Below the pieces are notes generated by a model. That model saw only the letters and a program-made list of their open reading frames with translations. It did no database searches and had not been told where the DNA came from. A program made the translations under genes and the position numbers. DNA of 64,000 nucleotides from Marinifaba aquimaris (GTDB taxonomy: Bacteria > Pseudomonadota > Gammaproteobacteria > Enterobacterales > Alteromonadaceae): contig NZ_JABULX010000018.1 of the NCBI RefSeq assembly GCF_013328345.1, forward strand, positions 1-64,000, given 5' to 3'. Below are positions 7,178 to 17,001 of this stretch, piece after piece. How positions within the stretch are numbered: the stretch's first letter is position 1; the number at the start of each line of letters is the position of its first letter.

Positions 7178-8214
7178 GTCGAGTATTAGAAGTTGATGAC
7201 ATTCATGTTAACTATGGTCAACAGAGTGTTTTATCGGGTGTCTCTTTTGATGTCGAACAAGGCGAGATCCTTTGCCTGCTTGGCCCGAGTGGTTGTGGTA
7301 AAACAACAATATTAAAGTCGATTGCAGGGTTGTTACCTATCTCTTCTGGTTCAATCGATATTAAACAAAATCGCGTCAGCAATGGTGCCGTAATGGTACC
7401 ACCCGAAAAACGCAATTTAGGCATGCTATTCCAAGATTATGCCTTATTTCCTCATTTAACGGTCGCCGATAATATTACTTATGGACTGGCAAAAGCTGAT
7501 AAAGCGACTAAGTTGTCACGTCTAAAAGAACTGCTCGACTTAGTTCACTTAGCGGGTAATGAGCACAAATATCCTCATCAGTTATCTGGCGGACAACAAC
7601 AAAGGGTGGCACTTGCAAGAGCGCTTGCGTATCGTCCTGATATTCTTTTACTCGATGAGCCGTTTTCTAACATCGATCACAAAGTAAAATACGAGTTAAT
7701 TGAGCAAGTACGAGACATCATCAAAAAAGCCAATGTAGCAGCCATTTTTGTTTCTCACTCAAAAGAAGAAGCTTTTGCATTTGCCGACAAGGTCGCTGTG
7801 GTTAATCAAGGGTTGATAGAGCAAGTGGATCAACCTCATGTACTTTATCAACTACCACAAACCCAATTTGTTGGTCACTTTATGGGTAAACTCAATTGTT
7901 TCGCCGTGGCCCATTTATCCGCTGCGTTAAAAGCGGCTATCTTTGTATCAGAGCAAGAAGAACAACGCATTGACTTTATCGGTTTTCGACCTGAGCATAT
8001 TGTCATCGCTGAATCTTGCGCTAATTTAGCGGCTGATAATTACGTCACTGCGAAAGTAGAACAAAAACGTTTTTCTGGCACGCACTCGTTGTTATTAGTG
8101 TCGTTAGCTGATTGGGATGAGTTAATCTTTATGTTGGCCCCATTTGATCAAAATGTGGCTGTTGGCGATGAAATCAATATACGCTTCGTCAAACAAAAAG
8201 CCATTCAGTTTTAA
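7174..8214 (+). CDS. fbpC: Ferric-iron ABC importer ATPase
   Basis: A 346-aa ABC ATPase of the FbpC/AfuC type, energising iron uptake from the cytoplasmic face. Walker A is GPSGCGKT (about residues 37-44), the Q loop LFQDYALFPHL, the signature LSGGQQQR, Walker B LLLDEPFS and the switch His in VSHSKEEA. An additional C-terminal domain of about 110 residues (FIGFRPEHI region) is the TOBE-like regulatory domain usual in this group. It starts with GTG overlapping the fbpB stop and ends the operon at a strong terminator. Confidence 0.94.
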   Translation: MSRVLEVDDIHVNYGQQSVLSGVSFDVEQGEILCLLGPSGCGKTTILKSIAGLLPISSGSIDIKQNRVSNGAVMVPPEKRNLGMLFQDYALFPHLTVADNITYGLAKADKATKLSRLKELLDLVHLAGNEHKYPHQLSGGQQQRVALARALAYRPDILLLDEPFSNIDHKVKYELIEQVRDIIKKANVAAIFVSHSKEEAFAFADKVAVVNQGLIEQVDQPHVLYQLPQTQFVGHFMGKLNCFAVAHLSAALKAAIFVSEQEEQRIDFIGFRPEHIVIAESCANLAADNYVTAKVEQKRFSGTHSLLLVSLADWDELIFMLAPFDQNVAVGDEINIRFVKQKAIQF

Positions 8215-8217
8215 TAG

Positions 8218-8248
8218 AAAAAAGCCCTAACAGTGTTAGGGCTTTTTT
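8218..8248. terminator. Bidirectional terminator between fbpC and the deacetylase
   Basis: Perfect 14-bp stem (8218-8231 with 8235-8248), three-base loop, six A on one side and six T on the other. It serves both convergent genes. Confidence 0.95.
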
Positions 8249-8270
8249 ATTTGCTCACTTTACTTGTTGG

Positions 8271-9137
8271 TTATTTCAATAACTCTTCAACCGTCACAAA
8301 TTCATAGCCATGAGCATGGTAGTGTTCAATAATTGCCGGTAAGGCGTTTACCGTATTACTTCTATCGCCACCATCATCATGCATCAATACGATGGCACCT
8401 GGGTGCATATGATGGTTGACGATATCGACAATATCTTGTTGCTTAATAAAACGTGTGTTCCAGTCTCGGCTATCGATGGACCAGTTAACCACCGTCAAGC
8501 CTTGCTCATTTAAAAACTCAATTTGCTCGTCACTGATATCACCATAGCTTGGGCGAAATACACTCGGGGTGGTGCCCGTCACCTTTTTAATTGCCTCATT
8601 GGTCACCGAAACACTATTTTGCCAAAATTCTTTGGCATCTCGTTGACCATTTCTTTGATGTTCCCACGTGTGGTTCTCTATAGGGTAACCCTTATCGGCA
8701 ATGACTTTAGCAATCTCAGGGCTTTGTAAAACCCGAGAGCCTGTCCAGAAAAAGGTTGCGGGTATGTCATATTTTTCCAATTGTTTGACGATAGCTAAAC
8801 TGTATTGCGAAGGGCCATCATCAAAGGTTAAAGCAATTTTCTTTTCGTGGTTTTTACCTTCAATCACCATACCACCAGGGTAAGTGTTAGCTTGCCTGGC
8901 GAGCTCATCTTCTGGTATTTGATCAAAACCAAACACTTCAGATAACCACAAATGACGATATTGGGTGTAAACCTGTGACGCCTGTTTAGGCGTCTCGGGG
9001 GCAACATCACTGACATCATTTAGCTGATAAAATTTGGGTTTTGCCTCTAGATACAGGGCCGTGTAACCGGCACCAAAAGTAATCGCAAATAAAAGTGCGA
9101 TCACAAGTAGTGGATACACAATAAATTTTTTAATCAT
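8271..9137 (-). CDS. Polysaccharide deacetylase family protein (CE4), membrane-anchored
   Basis: A 288-aa protein with one N-terminal membrane segment (about residues 5-29) and a periplasmic NodB-type deacetylase domain. CE4 enzymes remove acetyl groups from GlcNAc-type polymers with a divalent metal. Motif 1 is TFDDGPS (104-110, catalytic base and metal Asp); motif 2 is HTWEH (metal histidines); motif 3 is RPSYGD; the later DSRDWN and LMHDDGGDRS blocks match motifs 4 and 5. All key residues are present, so it should be active. The substrate (chitin oligomers, peptidoglycan or exopolysaccharide) is not shown. Confidence 0.92.
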   Translation of the reverse strand: MIKKFIVYPLLVIALLFAITFGAGYTALYLEAKPKFYQLNDVSDVAPETPKQASQVYTQYRHLWLSEVFGFDQIPEDELARQANTYPGGMVIEGKNHEKKIALTFDDGPSQYSLAIVKQLEKYDIPATFFWTGSRVLQSPEIAKVIADKGYPIENHTWEHQRNGQRDAKEFWQNSVSVTNEAIKKVTGTTPSVFRPSYGDISDEQIEFLNEQGLTVVNWSIDSRDWNTRFIKQQDIVDIVNHHMHPGAIVLMHDDGGDRSNTVNALPAIIEHYHAHGYEFVTVEELLK

Positions 9138-9185
9138 AACTGTCCTATGTATAACTATACATTTCCTTTAACTAACCCTCTGCAC

Positions 9186-11444
9186 TTAAGCAATGTTTAA
9201 TTGCCCTTTGACGGGTAAGTCGCGAATGCGTTTACCGCACGCAGCAAAAATAGCATTGGTGATACTGGCACTAACAGGAGGTACGCCAGGTTCACCAACC
9301 CCTGCTGGCGGTGCGTCACTTTCAACAATATGAATATCCATTTGTGGTGACTGGTTCATTCGCACTAATTCATAATCATGGAAATTTGATTGTTCAATTT
9401 TTCCATCTTTAGCTGTCAGCTTCGACAGCAGCGCAATACTCATACCGAAGATCATCGACCCTTCCATTTGGGCTTCAACTCTATCGATATTTGAAATAAT
9501 GCCGCAATCGGCGACACACCACATTTTTTGCACTTTAACGGTATCGTTTTTTACTTCGACTTGTGTCACCACGGCGATATAGCTCAAGAAGCTGCGATGT
9601 ACTGATAGCCCTAAACCTTGGCCTTTAGGCAACTTGCGCCCCCAACCAGCGCGTTCAGTAACGAGTTCTACAACGTTTTTGAAACGTTTGGTCTCAATCG
9701 GGTATTTTTTAATATCGGACCAATAATTGCCGTATTTATAGCCCCCTTGATTGACATCGACCAGCCTGTCATCTGCGTATAAATCGAGCCACATTTGTTT
9801 AGGATCTTGCCCAACTTGATGGGCCATTTCATCGACAAAACTACCGACACCAAATCCGTGTTGAATATTTCCTACTGAGCGCACCCAGCCAATTCTTAAA
9901 TGGTGTGGGGCTTCACAGACTTCACATTGCAAGTTTTCGATAGCAAAAGGCACATCAGCAAAACCAAGTTGTGTTTCCCAAGTTTGAGGTTCTTTAGCAA
10001 CGCCATCAAATGTTGAGCCGATTGTCGGAAAGCTGGTGCGTGCTAACCAGGCTTTAACTTGTTTTTTATCGTCAAAGGCTGCTTGATAGTGCTGAGCGCT
10101 TATAGCGTGGACATAGTCAAATTGAATATCTTCTTCTCTAGACCAAATCACTTTTACTGGGCGCTTGGCCGCTTTGGCAAGTAATGCTGCTTCTGCAACA
10201 AAATCCGGTTTAGATTTACGACCAAAAGCACCGCCTAAAAGTGTGGTGTTGACGGTGACTTTGTCTTTTTCTATCCCCAAACGCGCTGCAACGACATCTC
10301 GTGTTCTTTGCGGAGCTTGCACACAAGCCCAAACTTCACAGGTGCCATCGGCGCGATACTCAGCCGTTGCAGCTGGTGGCTCCATAGGTGCATGGGCGAG
10401 ATAAGGCACAGTATAAGTTGCATTGACTTGGTTTTTGTATTGGCTAAATGCTTTGTTAACATCGCCTGTTGTTCTGTGTACTTTACCTTGTTGCTGAACC
10501 ATCGCCTTTCTTTGCTGTAAATATTCAGCTGAGTGGTGATTTTTGTTATCGGTTAACTGCCATTCTATTTCTAGTAGTTTTTGCGCTTTTTGTGCGGCAT
10601 AGGTGTTGGTGGCTAATACAGCAATGCCCTCTAATGGGTTAAAAGCCGGTGCGCCATCTGTGCCATCTATTTTGATGACATCAACCACGCCTTTTACCGC
10701 TTTGGCTTTATCTGCGTTAAATTGTTTTACCTTTGCGCCTAAAACGGGCGCGCGTTCAATGGTAGCAATAACCATATTAGGGCGATTAACATCTTGGCCA
10801 AATTCCGTTGTACCCGCCAATACATCTGGTAAATCTACAGAGGTTAACGGTTTACCTATGTATTTAAAGTCGGCTTTATTTTTTAGTTTAAGCGCTTCAA
10901 CTTTTGGTGGTGTTATCCTAGCTGCTGTCTCGGCTAAATCTCCATAGCTCAAGGTTTTACCAGATTGGTGTTTAACGAGGTGATCTTGTGCTTTGACTTC
11001 AGAAACGGGTACTTTCCAAGTTTCTGCTGCCGCTTGTTCCAGCATTTGCTTCGCTGAAGCCCCCATTTGCCTTAATGTGTCGTAAAAATCGCGAACCGAG
11101 CTCGAGCCATCTGTGTTTTGATTACCGTATTCATTATTTGCTAAACCTTGGACAACGTTAACTTTTTGCCAGTCTGCTTCTAATTCATCGGCCACTATTT
11201 GTGGTAAACACGTTCTTACGCCTTGCCCCATTTCTGAACGGTGGCAAATAATGTCGATACTGTTATCGGTATTAATCGTGACAAATAAATTTAGCTTGTA
11301 CTGCATTTCCTGCGTCATTGCAAATACTGGCATTGAAGATGGCATTACCCCTCCTAATACCAGCGCACCTGAGGTAACACCGAGACCTTTTAAAAATGAG
11401 CGACGAGAGACGTTTTCAATCTGATTATTAATTTTGATATCCAT
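9186..11444 (-). CDS. Molybdenum hydroxylase large subunit, Tat-exported (IorB-like)
   Basis: A 752-aa molybdopterin subunit of the xanthine dehydrogenase/aldehyde oxidase family, in the single-chain form typified by isoquinoline 1-oxidoreductase IorB. It starts with a twin-arginine signal, SRRSFLKG (about residues 13-20), so the folded enzyme should be exported. GGAFGRKSKPDF (around residue 405) is a cofactor-binding loop, and GVGEPGVPP carries the probable catalytic base E718. It hydroxylates an aldehyde or N-heterocycle using water; the substrate is unknown. It is last in xdhC-mocA-iorA-iorB, nine bases after iorA, whose protein has no signal and probably leaves with it. Confidence 0.93.
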   Translation of the reverse strand: MDIKINNQIENVSRRSFLKGLGVTSGALVLGGVMPSSMPVFAMTQEMQYKLNLFVTINTDNSIDIICHRSEMGQGVRTCLPQIVADELEADWQKVNVVQGLANNEYGNQNTDGSSSVRDFYDTLRQMGASAKQMLEQAAAETWKVPVSEVKAQDHLVKHQSGKTLSYGDLAETAARITPPKVEALKLKNKADFKYIGKPLTSVDLPDVLAGTTEFGQDVNRPNMVIATIERAPVLGAKVKQFNADKAKAVKGVVDVIKIDGTDGAPAFNPLEGIAVLATNTYAAQKAQKLLEIEWQLTDNKNHHSAEYLQQRKAMVQQQGKVHRTTGDVNKAFSQYKNQVNATYTVPYLAHAPMEPPAATAEYRADGTCEVWACVQAPQRTRDVVAARLGIEKDKVTVNTTLLGGAFGRKSKPDFVAEAALLAKAAKRPVKVIWSREEDIQFDYVHAISAQHYQAAFDDKKQVKAWLARTSFPTIGSTFDGVAKEPQTWETQLGFADVPFAIENLQCEVCEAPHHLRIGWVRSVGNIQHGFGVGSFVDEMAHQVGQDPKQMWLDLYADDRLVDVNQGGYKYGNYWSDIKKYPIETKRFKNVVELVTERAGWGRKLPKGQGLGLSVHRSFLSYIAVVTQVEVKNDTVKVQKMWCVADCGIISNIDRVEAQMEGSMIFGMSIALLSKLTAKDGKIEQSNFHDYELVRMNQSPQMDIHIVESDAPPAGVGEPGVPPVSASITNAIFAACGKRIRDLPVKGQLNIA

Positions 11445-11453
11445 AATATGCTC

Positions 11454-11918
11454 CTAGGCCTTCGCTGCTGTTTTTATTGCTTGTTTGATACGAGGGTAGG
11501 TGCCACAACGACAAAGGTTACCTGTCATGGCATTATCTATATCTTGGTCTGATGGTGATTGATTCTCTTTTAGTAGCGCTACTGCAGCCATAATTTGGCC
11601 TGATTGACAGTAGCCACATTGTGGCACGTTTTCATTGATCCAGGCCTGTTTTATTGCCTTTGCGCTTGGCGCAATTAACAAGTTATCTTCGATGCCTTCA
11701 ATAGTGGTAATTTGCTGGCCAATTGCAGCGGATACAGGAATCGAGCAAGCTCGGGTTGGGCTGCCATTAAAATGTACGGTGCAGGCTCCGCATAAGCCTT
11801 TTCCGCAGCCGTATTTGGTGCCTGTCATCGCTAAAACATCGCGGATAACCCAGAGCAAAGGTGTATCAGGTTCAACATCAACTTGATAATTTTGGTTGTT
11901 AATATTTACCGTTAACAT
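11454..11918 (-). CDS. [2Fe-2S] small subunit of the molybdenum hydroxylase (IorA-like)
   Basis: A 154-aa iron-sulfur subunit carrying electrons from the molybdenum site. The plant-type cluster uses C38, C43, C46 and C58 ([10 protein letters not shown], then ACS). The second cluster uses C101 and C104 (CGYC) and C136 and C138 (CRC). I placed the start at ATG 11918, where the protein begins MLTVNINNQ and overlaps the mocA end by seven bases; starting at 11966 would add 16 residues inside mocA that the family does not have. No FAD subunit is encoded nearby, so another electron acceptor, such as a cytochrome, is expected as in Ior-type enzymes. Confidence 0.93.
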   Translation of the reverse strand: MLTVNINNQNYQVDVEPDTPLLWVIRDVLAMTGTKYGCGKGLCGACTVHFNGSPTRACSIPVSAAIGQQITTIEGIEDNLLIAPSAKAIKQAWINENVPQCGYCQSGQIMAAVALLKENQSPSDQDIDNAMTGNLCRCGTYPRIKQAIKTAAKA

Positions 11919-12541
11919 AGTTGTGGCCTTAGTTTTTCTAATTGTGCTTGAGTGTCGATATCCCATGAAGCATTGGGGATAGAGACGTTAGTTTTATTTA
12001 TTGTTTTTTTTATGATGGAGCGAGCACCTTTATCGGCTTTAAGCTGACAAAGCTGGTTAAAAGTATTGCGCGGAAAAATAGCCGGTACACCTTCTGTGTT
12101 TTGATATTGGCTACAAGTGATTTTTTCAGGTGTACACTGAGATTGCGTTATTAATTGTGCTAAGTCGTCTTGGTCAATCAATAGCTGATCGAGCAAGGTG
12201 ATCATAATGTGTGAAGGTTGTTCTTTTGAAAGAACGTGTTTTACTGCATCTTGAATACTGTGGCCTAAGCCGAATTGCCAGTCGCGGCAGGTCATGATTG
12301 ATAAAAACTGATCGCATTTTATGCTATCTAGCAATGCTTGTTGAATCTGCTCTGCATGGGCGCCTAATGATAAATAGGTAGGTATAGACAGTGACAACAG
12401 CTTACTCATTTGATAGTTGATAACTAAGCCATTGCCATTTTGAAGCTCAGCTAATTGCTTTGGGCTGCCAAAGCGCTGGCTCGCGCCTGCTGCCATAACA
12501 ATATTTACCAGCTTAAAATGATTGATAGATGGCGCTGACAT
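11912..12541 (-). CDS. mocA: MocA/MobA-like molybdenum cofactor nucleotidyltransferase
   Basis: A 209-aa NTP transferase that attaches a nucleotide (CMP in MocA) to molybdopterin for hydroxylase enzymes. The glycosyltransferase-A-like N-terminus reads [18 protein letters not shown] (about residues 13-30), the usual nucleotide-binding loop with its Lys; [10 protein letters not shown] supplies the metal-site acidic position of this group, and GVPAIFPR is a conserved C-terminal block. Lying between xdhC and the iron-sulfur subunit, with short spacing on both sides, it very likely serves this enzyme. MocA against a general MobA-like protein is inferred from context. Confidence 0.85.
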   Translation of the reverse strand: MSAPSINHFKLVNIVMAAGASQRFGSPKQLAELQNGNGLVINYQMSKLLSLSIPTYLSLGAHAEQIQQALLDSIKCDQFLSIMTCRDWQFGLGHSIQDAVKHVLSKEQPSHIMITLLDQLLIDQDDLAQLITQSQCTPEKITCSQYQNTEGVPAIFPRNTFNQLCQLKADKGARSIIKKTINKTNVSIPNASWDIDTQAQLEKLRPQLC

Positions 12542-12544
12542 GCT

Positions 12545-13654
12545 TTATCCCGTCTGTTTATCGCAATCGGCAAGAGACACGTTCAAGTTTTGGCCGTCTG
12601 CCTGATAAAGCTCGCAATGAATTTGTGCCAAAATAGAAAGTGCAATTGACTCTGGTAATTCGCCACCAATATTTAAACCAATTGGTCCGATGACTTGATT
12701 GATAAATTGCTCAAATTTCACCGACAATAGCAATGGGCTTGGGCCTTGGTTTATTTTTGATTGTTGTTCAGCGTACTTTTTAAAAGCTAATGAAGTGACT
12801 TTTTCTTTTCGGTGAACCGGGCCTAGCAGCCCTGTATATACAGGCGATAGCTGAGCAATATCAACCAAGGCTTGGCTGTCAAACTCTACATTGTGTCCCA
12901 TCACTATCGCGGCATTTATCGCAGAGCCATTTACTAGATTCGGCAGCGGTGCCTTATCACGAATAATTCGACAATTTGTAAAATACTCAGCGCGCGCGTA
13001 ACTACTTCTGTGATCAACAACTGTCACATTCCAGCCTAGATTTAATGCCATTTTAGCAAGTGGTCTGGCGTCAATACCGCCCCCAAAAATAGCAATGTGT
13101 GGCTTAGCTTGCGTCTTTAATAATAAATATTTGTCTGCGAAACGATTGTTTTTACTAGGAGCTGTCGTTAATGGAGCTTTAATGTTTTGACTGATGTAAC
13201 TAAGTGCTTGGCTGCAATTTTCAAAGGTGTAGTTATTGTCTTTACCATCAATCGATAAGCAGTAATAGGCATCTTGGCTTTGATAGAGTTGGTTAAATAG
13301 TTGTGTTAAGGCTTGGAAATTCGATGATTTAGAAATGGGCTGTAATAAAATATCGACTCTACCGCCACAACCTATGCCTAAGTGCCAACCGAGTTCATCT
13401 TCTTGTTGCATGTCATAAACAACGGTTTTGGCTTGGCCGGTTTGCATGACTTGTTTGGCATGTAGGAGTAAATCACCTTCTAAGCAGCCACCACTGAGTA
13501 AACCGTGGTATTGACCTAGGCTGTTGATAAACATCATGGCACCCGTTTTTCGATAGGAGGAGCCTTGAGTATTAACGATTGTCCCTAACACCCAATCAAA
13601 ATCTGTTTTTTGCTGGTACCATATAGCCAGCAAGTCAACCAGTTGATTTGACAT
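12545..13654 (-). CDS. xdhC: XdhC/CoxI-family molybdenum hydroxylase maturation protein
   Basis: XdhC-type chaperones hold sulfurated molybdenum cofactor and insert it into hydroxylases. This 369-aa protein has the N-terminal XdhC domain with GSSYRKTGAMMF and GLLSGGCLEGDL (about residues 30-60), a second conserved GIGCGGRVDILLQP segment, and a C-terminal Rossmann-like domain, HIAIFGGGIDARPLA, with VVDHR. The C-terminal LNIGGELPESIALSILA stretch is also typical. It is the first gene of the xdhC-mocA-iorA-iorB operon. No obvious ribosome site precedes ATG 13654. Confidence 0.92.
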   Translation of the reverse strand: MSNQLVDLLAIWYQQKTDFDWVLGTIVNTQGSSYRKTGAMMFINSLGQYHGLLSGGCLEGDLLLHAKQVMQTGQAKTVVYDMQQEDELGWHLGIGCGGRVDILLQPISKSSNFQALTQLFNQLYQSQDAYYCLSIDGKDNNYTFENCSQALSYISQNIKAPLTTAPSKNNRFADKYLLLKTQAKPHIAIFGGGIDARPLAKMALNLGWNVTVVDHRSSYARAEYFTNCRIIRDKAPLPNLVNGSAINAAIVMGHNVEFDSQALVDIAQLSPVYTGLLGPVHRKEKVTSLAFKKYAEQQSKINQGPSPLLLSVKFEQFINQVIGPIGLNIGGELPESIALSILAQIHCELYQADGQNLNVSLADCDKQTG

Positions 13655-13756
13655 AATATTTTTAAATTTTATCCGTGGTTATTAAACACTAGTCAATTGA
13701 AAAGTGAATGCAAATAGTTGAGATGAAATTGAACAATATTGCGATATAAATGCAAT

Positions 13757-13785
13757 AAAAAAGGGCTTCAAAATTGAAGCCCTTG
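13757..13785 (-). terminator. Terminator for the M48 protease gene
   Basis: AAGGGCTTCAA (13761-13771) pairs with TTGAAGCCCTT (13774-13784); on the minus strand a T run follows. It separates the protease gene from the xdh operon. Confidence 0.9.
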
Positions 13786-13818
13786 TTGTATTGATTCGTG
13801 AGTAAAACAAATAGTTAT

Positions 13819-14604
13819 TTAAATTTTACAACTCGGTCTAGGCATTTGCGCCACTACACCTTGGCTTTGATATTTTTTGATGTGTTTGGCTAAGTTGTTG
13901 ATACGTGTTTGTGGAGCAGGGTGAGTGGATAGAAGCTCCATCGGACGTTTACCATCGCTTAACTTGGCCATGTTTTGCCATAGTGCCATCGATTGGTCTG
14001 CTTGATAACCCGCTTCAATTAAGTATTTTAAGCCTAAAACATCCGCTTCCGATTCATGTAAACGACTATAAGGTAATAGTGCACCATATTGTGCGCCTAA
14101 ACCTAGGCCCGCCATAATTGCCCCTTGATATGGGCTATCTTTTGAAGCTACGGCAGCACCAGCCATCAGTGCGTTGGCCGCCGTCGATTGAGATACGCGC
14201 TCTGCGCCGTGGTTAGCAATGACGTGACCGACCTCGTGACCGATAATTGCCGCGAGTTGATCAGAGTTTTCAGTGACGTTTAAAATGCCGGTATATACGC
14301 CGATTTTCCTACCTGGGAGGGCAAAAGCATTGACTTGCTCTGAATCAAAAACGACAATCTCCCAGTTATCTTGCCATTTTGCAGGCAGTACCTGAAGAAT
14401 CGGCTTCGCCACGCATTGTACATATTGATTTAACTTTTTATCGGTAGAGACTTTTTCTTTACCTTTCATGTCTTCAAAGCTTTGAGCACCCATCTTTGTC
14501 ATTGCGTTGGCATCGACAATGATCAATTGGTTTCGCCCTGTTGGCGATTTTGCACACGCAGTTAAAAGGGCGGTTGCTGCTAATAAAATAGCTAGTTTCT
14601 TCAT
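13819..14604 (-). CDS. M48-family zinc metalloprotease lipoprotein
   Basis: A 261-aa outer-envelope protease of the M48 (Oma1-like) group, like YcaL/LoiP of E. coli, thought to remove misfolded outer-membrane proteins. The lipobox LTAC puts the lipidated Cys at residue 17. The zinc site is HEVGH (123-127), with the third ligand expected in LHESEADVLG. The ALPGRKIGVYTG strand before it is a family hallmark. No TPR domain follows, unlike BepA. It is divergent from dnaK and could share heat-shock control, which is only a guess. Confidence 0.92.
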   Translation of the reverse strand: MKKLAILLAATALLTACAKSPTGRNQLIIVDANAMTKMGAQSFEDMKGKEKVSTDKKLNQYVQCVAKPILQVLPAKWQDNWEIVVFDSEQVNAFALPGRKIGVYTGILNVTENSDQLAAIIGHEVGHVIANHGAERVSQSTAANALMAGAAVASKDSPYQGAIMAGLGLGAQYGALLPYSRLHESEADVLGLKYLIEAGYQADQSMALWQNMAKLSDGKRPMELLSTHPAPQTRINNLAKHIKKYQSQGVVAQMPRPSCKI

Positions 14605-14698
14605 CGTTATTCTCGCATCCGGTCAGGTCTATCACCATTTTACGCCATGTCTTTGCACATAAAAATGAAAATATCCTTATATTTATTCAGTTTATTTA

Positions 14699-14726
14699 CT
14701 TGAAAAGCTAAAAACCGATCACATAT
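14699..14726 (+). promoter_or_regulatory. Possible distal heat-shock (sigma-32) promoter of dnaK
   Basis: CTTGAAA (14699-14705) matches the -35 consensus exactly; after 13 bases TCACATAT matches 5 of 8 bases of CCCCATTT. It is about 145 bases upstream of the dnaK start. Confidence 0.4.
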
Positions 14727-14794
14727 AGCAATTAACGCTTTCATAGCAGTTGCGAAACTAGCGCAACAAAAATGAAAAAAATTAACAATAGGGC

Positions 14795-14821
14795 ATTGAA
14801 AGCACAAAACATGCCCTTATT
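14795..14821 (+). promoter_or_regulatory. Candidate sigma-32 promoter of dnaK
   Basis: ATTGAAA (14795-14801, 6 of 7 with CTTGAAA), a 12-base spacer, then CCCTTATT (14814-14821), which resembles CCCCATTT. It lies about 50 bases before the dnaK start. It also lies inside an inverted repeat GGGCAT (14791) / ATGCCC (14811). Confidence 0.5.
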
Positions 14822-14870
14822 TAGTTACTAACAAACAAATTATCCATTTACATTTGCGGAGATTCTTCAA

Positions 14871-16799
14871 ATGGGCAAAATCATCGGTATTGATTTAGGT
14901 ACAACAAATTCATGTGTTGCTGTGTTAGACGGCGACTCAGCTAAAGTAATCGAGAACGCAGAAGGCGATCGCACAACTCCTTCAATCATCGCTTATTCTC
15001 AAGAAGGCGAAACGTTAGTTGGTCAACCTGCAAAACGTCAGGCTATCACTAACCCAGAAAACACATTATTCGCGATTAAGCGTTTAATTGGTCGTCGTTT
15101 TAAAGACGAAGAAGTTCAGCGCGACAGAGACATCATGCCATTTGCTATCGTTGGTGCAGATAATGGCGATGCTTGGGTTGAAGCTAAAGGCGAAAAAATG
15201 GCGCCACCACAAGTTTCAGCTGAAGTATTAAAGAAAATGAAGAAAACGGCTGAAGACTTCTTAGGTGAAGAAGTTACTGAAGCGGTAATCACGGTTCCTG
15301 CATACTTTAACGATTCACAACGTCAAGCAACTAAAGATGCTGGTCGTATCGCTGGTCTTGAAGTTAAGCGTATTATCAACGAGCCAACAGCTGCTGCCCT
15401 TGCTTACGGTATGGACAAAAAGCAAGGCGATAACGTTATTGCGGTATACGACTTAGGTGGTGGTACTTTCGATATCTCTATCATCGAAATTGATGAAGTA
15501 GATGGCGAGCACTCATTTGAAGTATTAGCGACTAATGGTGACACGCACTTAGGTGGTGAAGATTTCGATAACCGTTTAATCAACTACTTAGTAGATGAGT
15601 TCAAAAACGAGCAAGGCTTTGACCTTAAAAACGATCCATTAGCGATGCAGCGTTTAAAAGAAGCGGCTGAAAAAGCTAAGTGTGAATTATCATCTGCGCA
15701 ACAAACAGATGTTAACTTACCTTACATCACTGCTGATGCTTCAGGTCCTAAGCACTTAAACATCAAAGTAACACGCGCTAAGTTAGAGTCGCTAGTTGAA
15801 GATTTAGTACAACAATCTTTAGAGCCATTGAAAAAAGCATTAGCCGATGCTGACCTGTCTGTAAGTGACGTTAACGACGTTATCTTAGTTGGTGGTCAAA
15901 CGCGTATGCCTATGGTTCAAAAAGCGGTTACTGATTTCTTCGGTAAAGAGCCTCGTAAAGATGTTAACCCTGACGAAGCAGTTGCAGTAGGTGCAGCGGT
16001 TCAAGGTGGCGTATTAGCGGGTGATGTAACAGACGTACTATTACTAGACGTTACACCATTATCACTTGGTATCGAAACTATGGGTGGCGTGATGACGGCA
16101 CTTATCGAGAAGAACACAACGATTCCTACTAAGAAATCACAAGTATTCTCAACGGCTGAAGATAACCAAGCAGCAGTAACAGTTCACGTAATCCAAGGTG
16201 AGCGTAAGCAAGCAAGTGCAAATAAATCACTTGGTCAGTTCAACTTAGAAGGTATTCGTCCTGCACAACGCGGTATACCACAAATTGAAGTAACATTCGA
16301 TATTGATGCTGACGGTATCTTACACGTATCTGCAAAAGACAAAGATACGGGTACAGAGCAGAAGATCACAATCAAAGCATCATCTGGTTTAAGTGATGAC
16401 GAGATTGAATCAATGGTACGTGAAGCTGAAGCAAATGCTGATGCTGATGCGAAATTTGAAGAATTAGTTCAAGCGCGTAACCAAGCTGACGGTTTAGTTC
16501 ACGCTACTAAGAAGCAAGTTGAAGAAGCGGGTGAAGAGTTAGCTGCTAACGATAAAGAAGCGATTGAAAAAGCATCTTCAGAGTTAGAAGAAGCAATTAA
16601 AGGCGATGACAAAGCTGCAATCGAAGCTAAGTCTCAAGCGTTAATTGAAGCATCTGCTAAGTTAATGGAAATTGCACAAGCGAAAGCACAAGCTCAAGGC
16701 GGCGCAGAAGCAGGTGCAGAACAAGCTCAACCAGAACAGCCAGTAGATGGTGACGTTGTTGATGCTGAGTTCGAAGAAGTTAAAGACGACAAAAAGTAA
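14871..16799 (+). CDS. dnaK: Molecular chaperone DnaK (Hsp70)
   Basis: Full-length 642-aa Hsp70. It binds exposed hydrophobic segments of proteins in the cytoplasm, with ATP hydrolysis stimulated by DnaJ and nucleotide exchange by GrpE. The ATPase domain shows [17 protein letters not shown] (4-20), [14 protein letters not shown] and [14 protein letters not shown]; the linker [16 protein letters not shown] leads into the substrate-binding domain. The C-terminus ends with the acidic EEVKDDKK motif. GGAG lies nine bases before ATG. Codon use is strongly biased, as expected for an abundant protein. dnaJ follows after a hairpin. Confidence 0.99.
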   Translation: MGKIIGIDLGTTNSCVAVLDGDSAKVIENAEGDRTTPSIIAYSQEGETLVGQPAKRQAITNPENTLFAIKRLIGRRFKDEEVQRDRDIMPFAIVGADNGDAWVEAKGEKMAPPQVSAEVLKKMKKTAEDFLGEEVTEAVITVPAYFNDSQRQATKDAGRIAGLEVKRIINEPTAAALAYGMDKKQGDNVIAVYDLGGGTFDISIIEIDEVDGEHSFEVLATNGDTHLGGEDFDNRLINYLVDEFKNEQGFDLKNDPLAMQRLKEAAEKAKCELSSAQQTDVNLPYITADASGPKHLNIKVTRAKLESLVEDLVQQSLEPLKKALADADLSVSDVNDVILVGGQTRMPMVQKAVTDFFGKEPRKDVNPDEAVAVGAAVQGGVLAGDVTDVLLLDVTPLSLGIETMGGVMTALIEKNTTIPTKKSQVFSTAEDNQAAVTVHVIQGERKQASANKSLGQFNLEGIRPAQRGIPQIEVTFDIDADGILHVSAKDKDTGTEQKITIKASSGLSDDEIESMVREAEANADADAKFEELVQARNQADGLVHATKKQVEEAGEELAANDKEAIEKASSELEEAIKGDDKAAIEAKSQALIEASAKLMEIAQAKAQAQGGAEAGAEQAQPEQPVDGDVVDAEFEEVKDDKK

Positions 16800-16844
16800 G
16801 TTGTTTTCACTTCATGGATAATCAAGCCAATTTAGCTTGAGAAT

Positions 16845-16870
16845 AAACGGGCGTCTAGTACGCCCGTTTT
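16845..16870 (+). terminator. Hairpin after dnaK
   Basis: AAACGGGCG (16845-16853) pairs with CGCCCGTTT (16861-16869), with a short T run. It probably lowers dnaJ expression relative to dnaK. Confidence 0.75.
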
Positions 16871-17001
16871 GCCTAACACAAAAAGCTTTTAGCCTTATAT
16901 TCAATGCGAATCTAACGCCAAGAGTTTTCACAAATTATGATTCCTCAAGGAATTGACCTGTTTTGGCCAAAGGCCAGTAATATCGAGTAGAAGTAAATAT
17001 C

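Noticed and set aside
10165-10947. Plus-strand frames opposite the molybdenum hydroxylase gene
   Set aside because: They have no ribosome sites, and the Ala/Ser-rich products are those expected from the antisense of a conserved gene.
11919-11966. Longer N-terminus of the iron-sulfur subunit
   Set aside because: It is encoded within the end of mocA, and the family starts at the MLTVNI strand.
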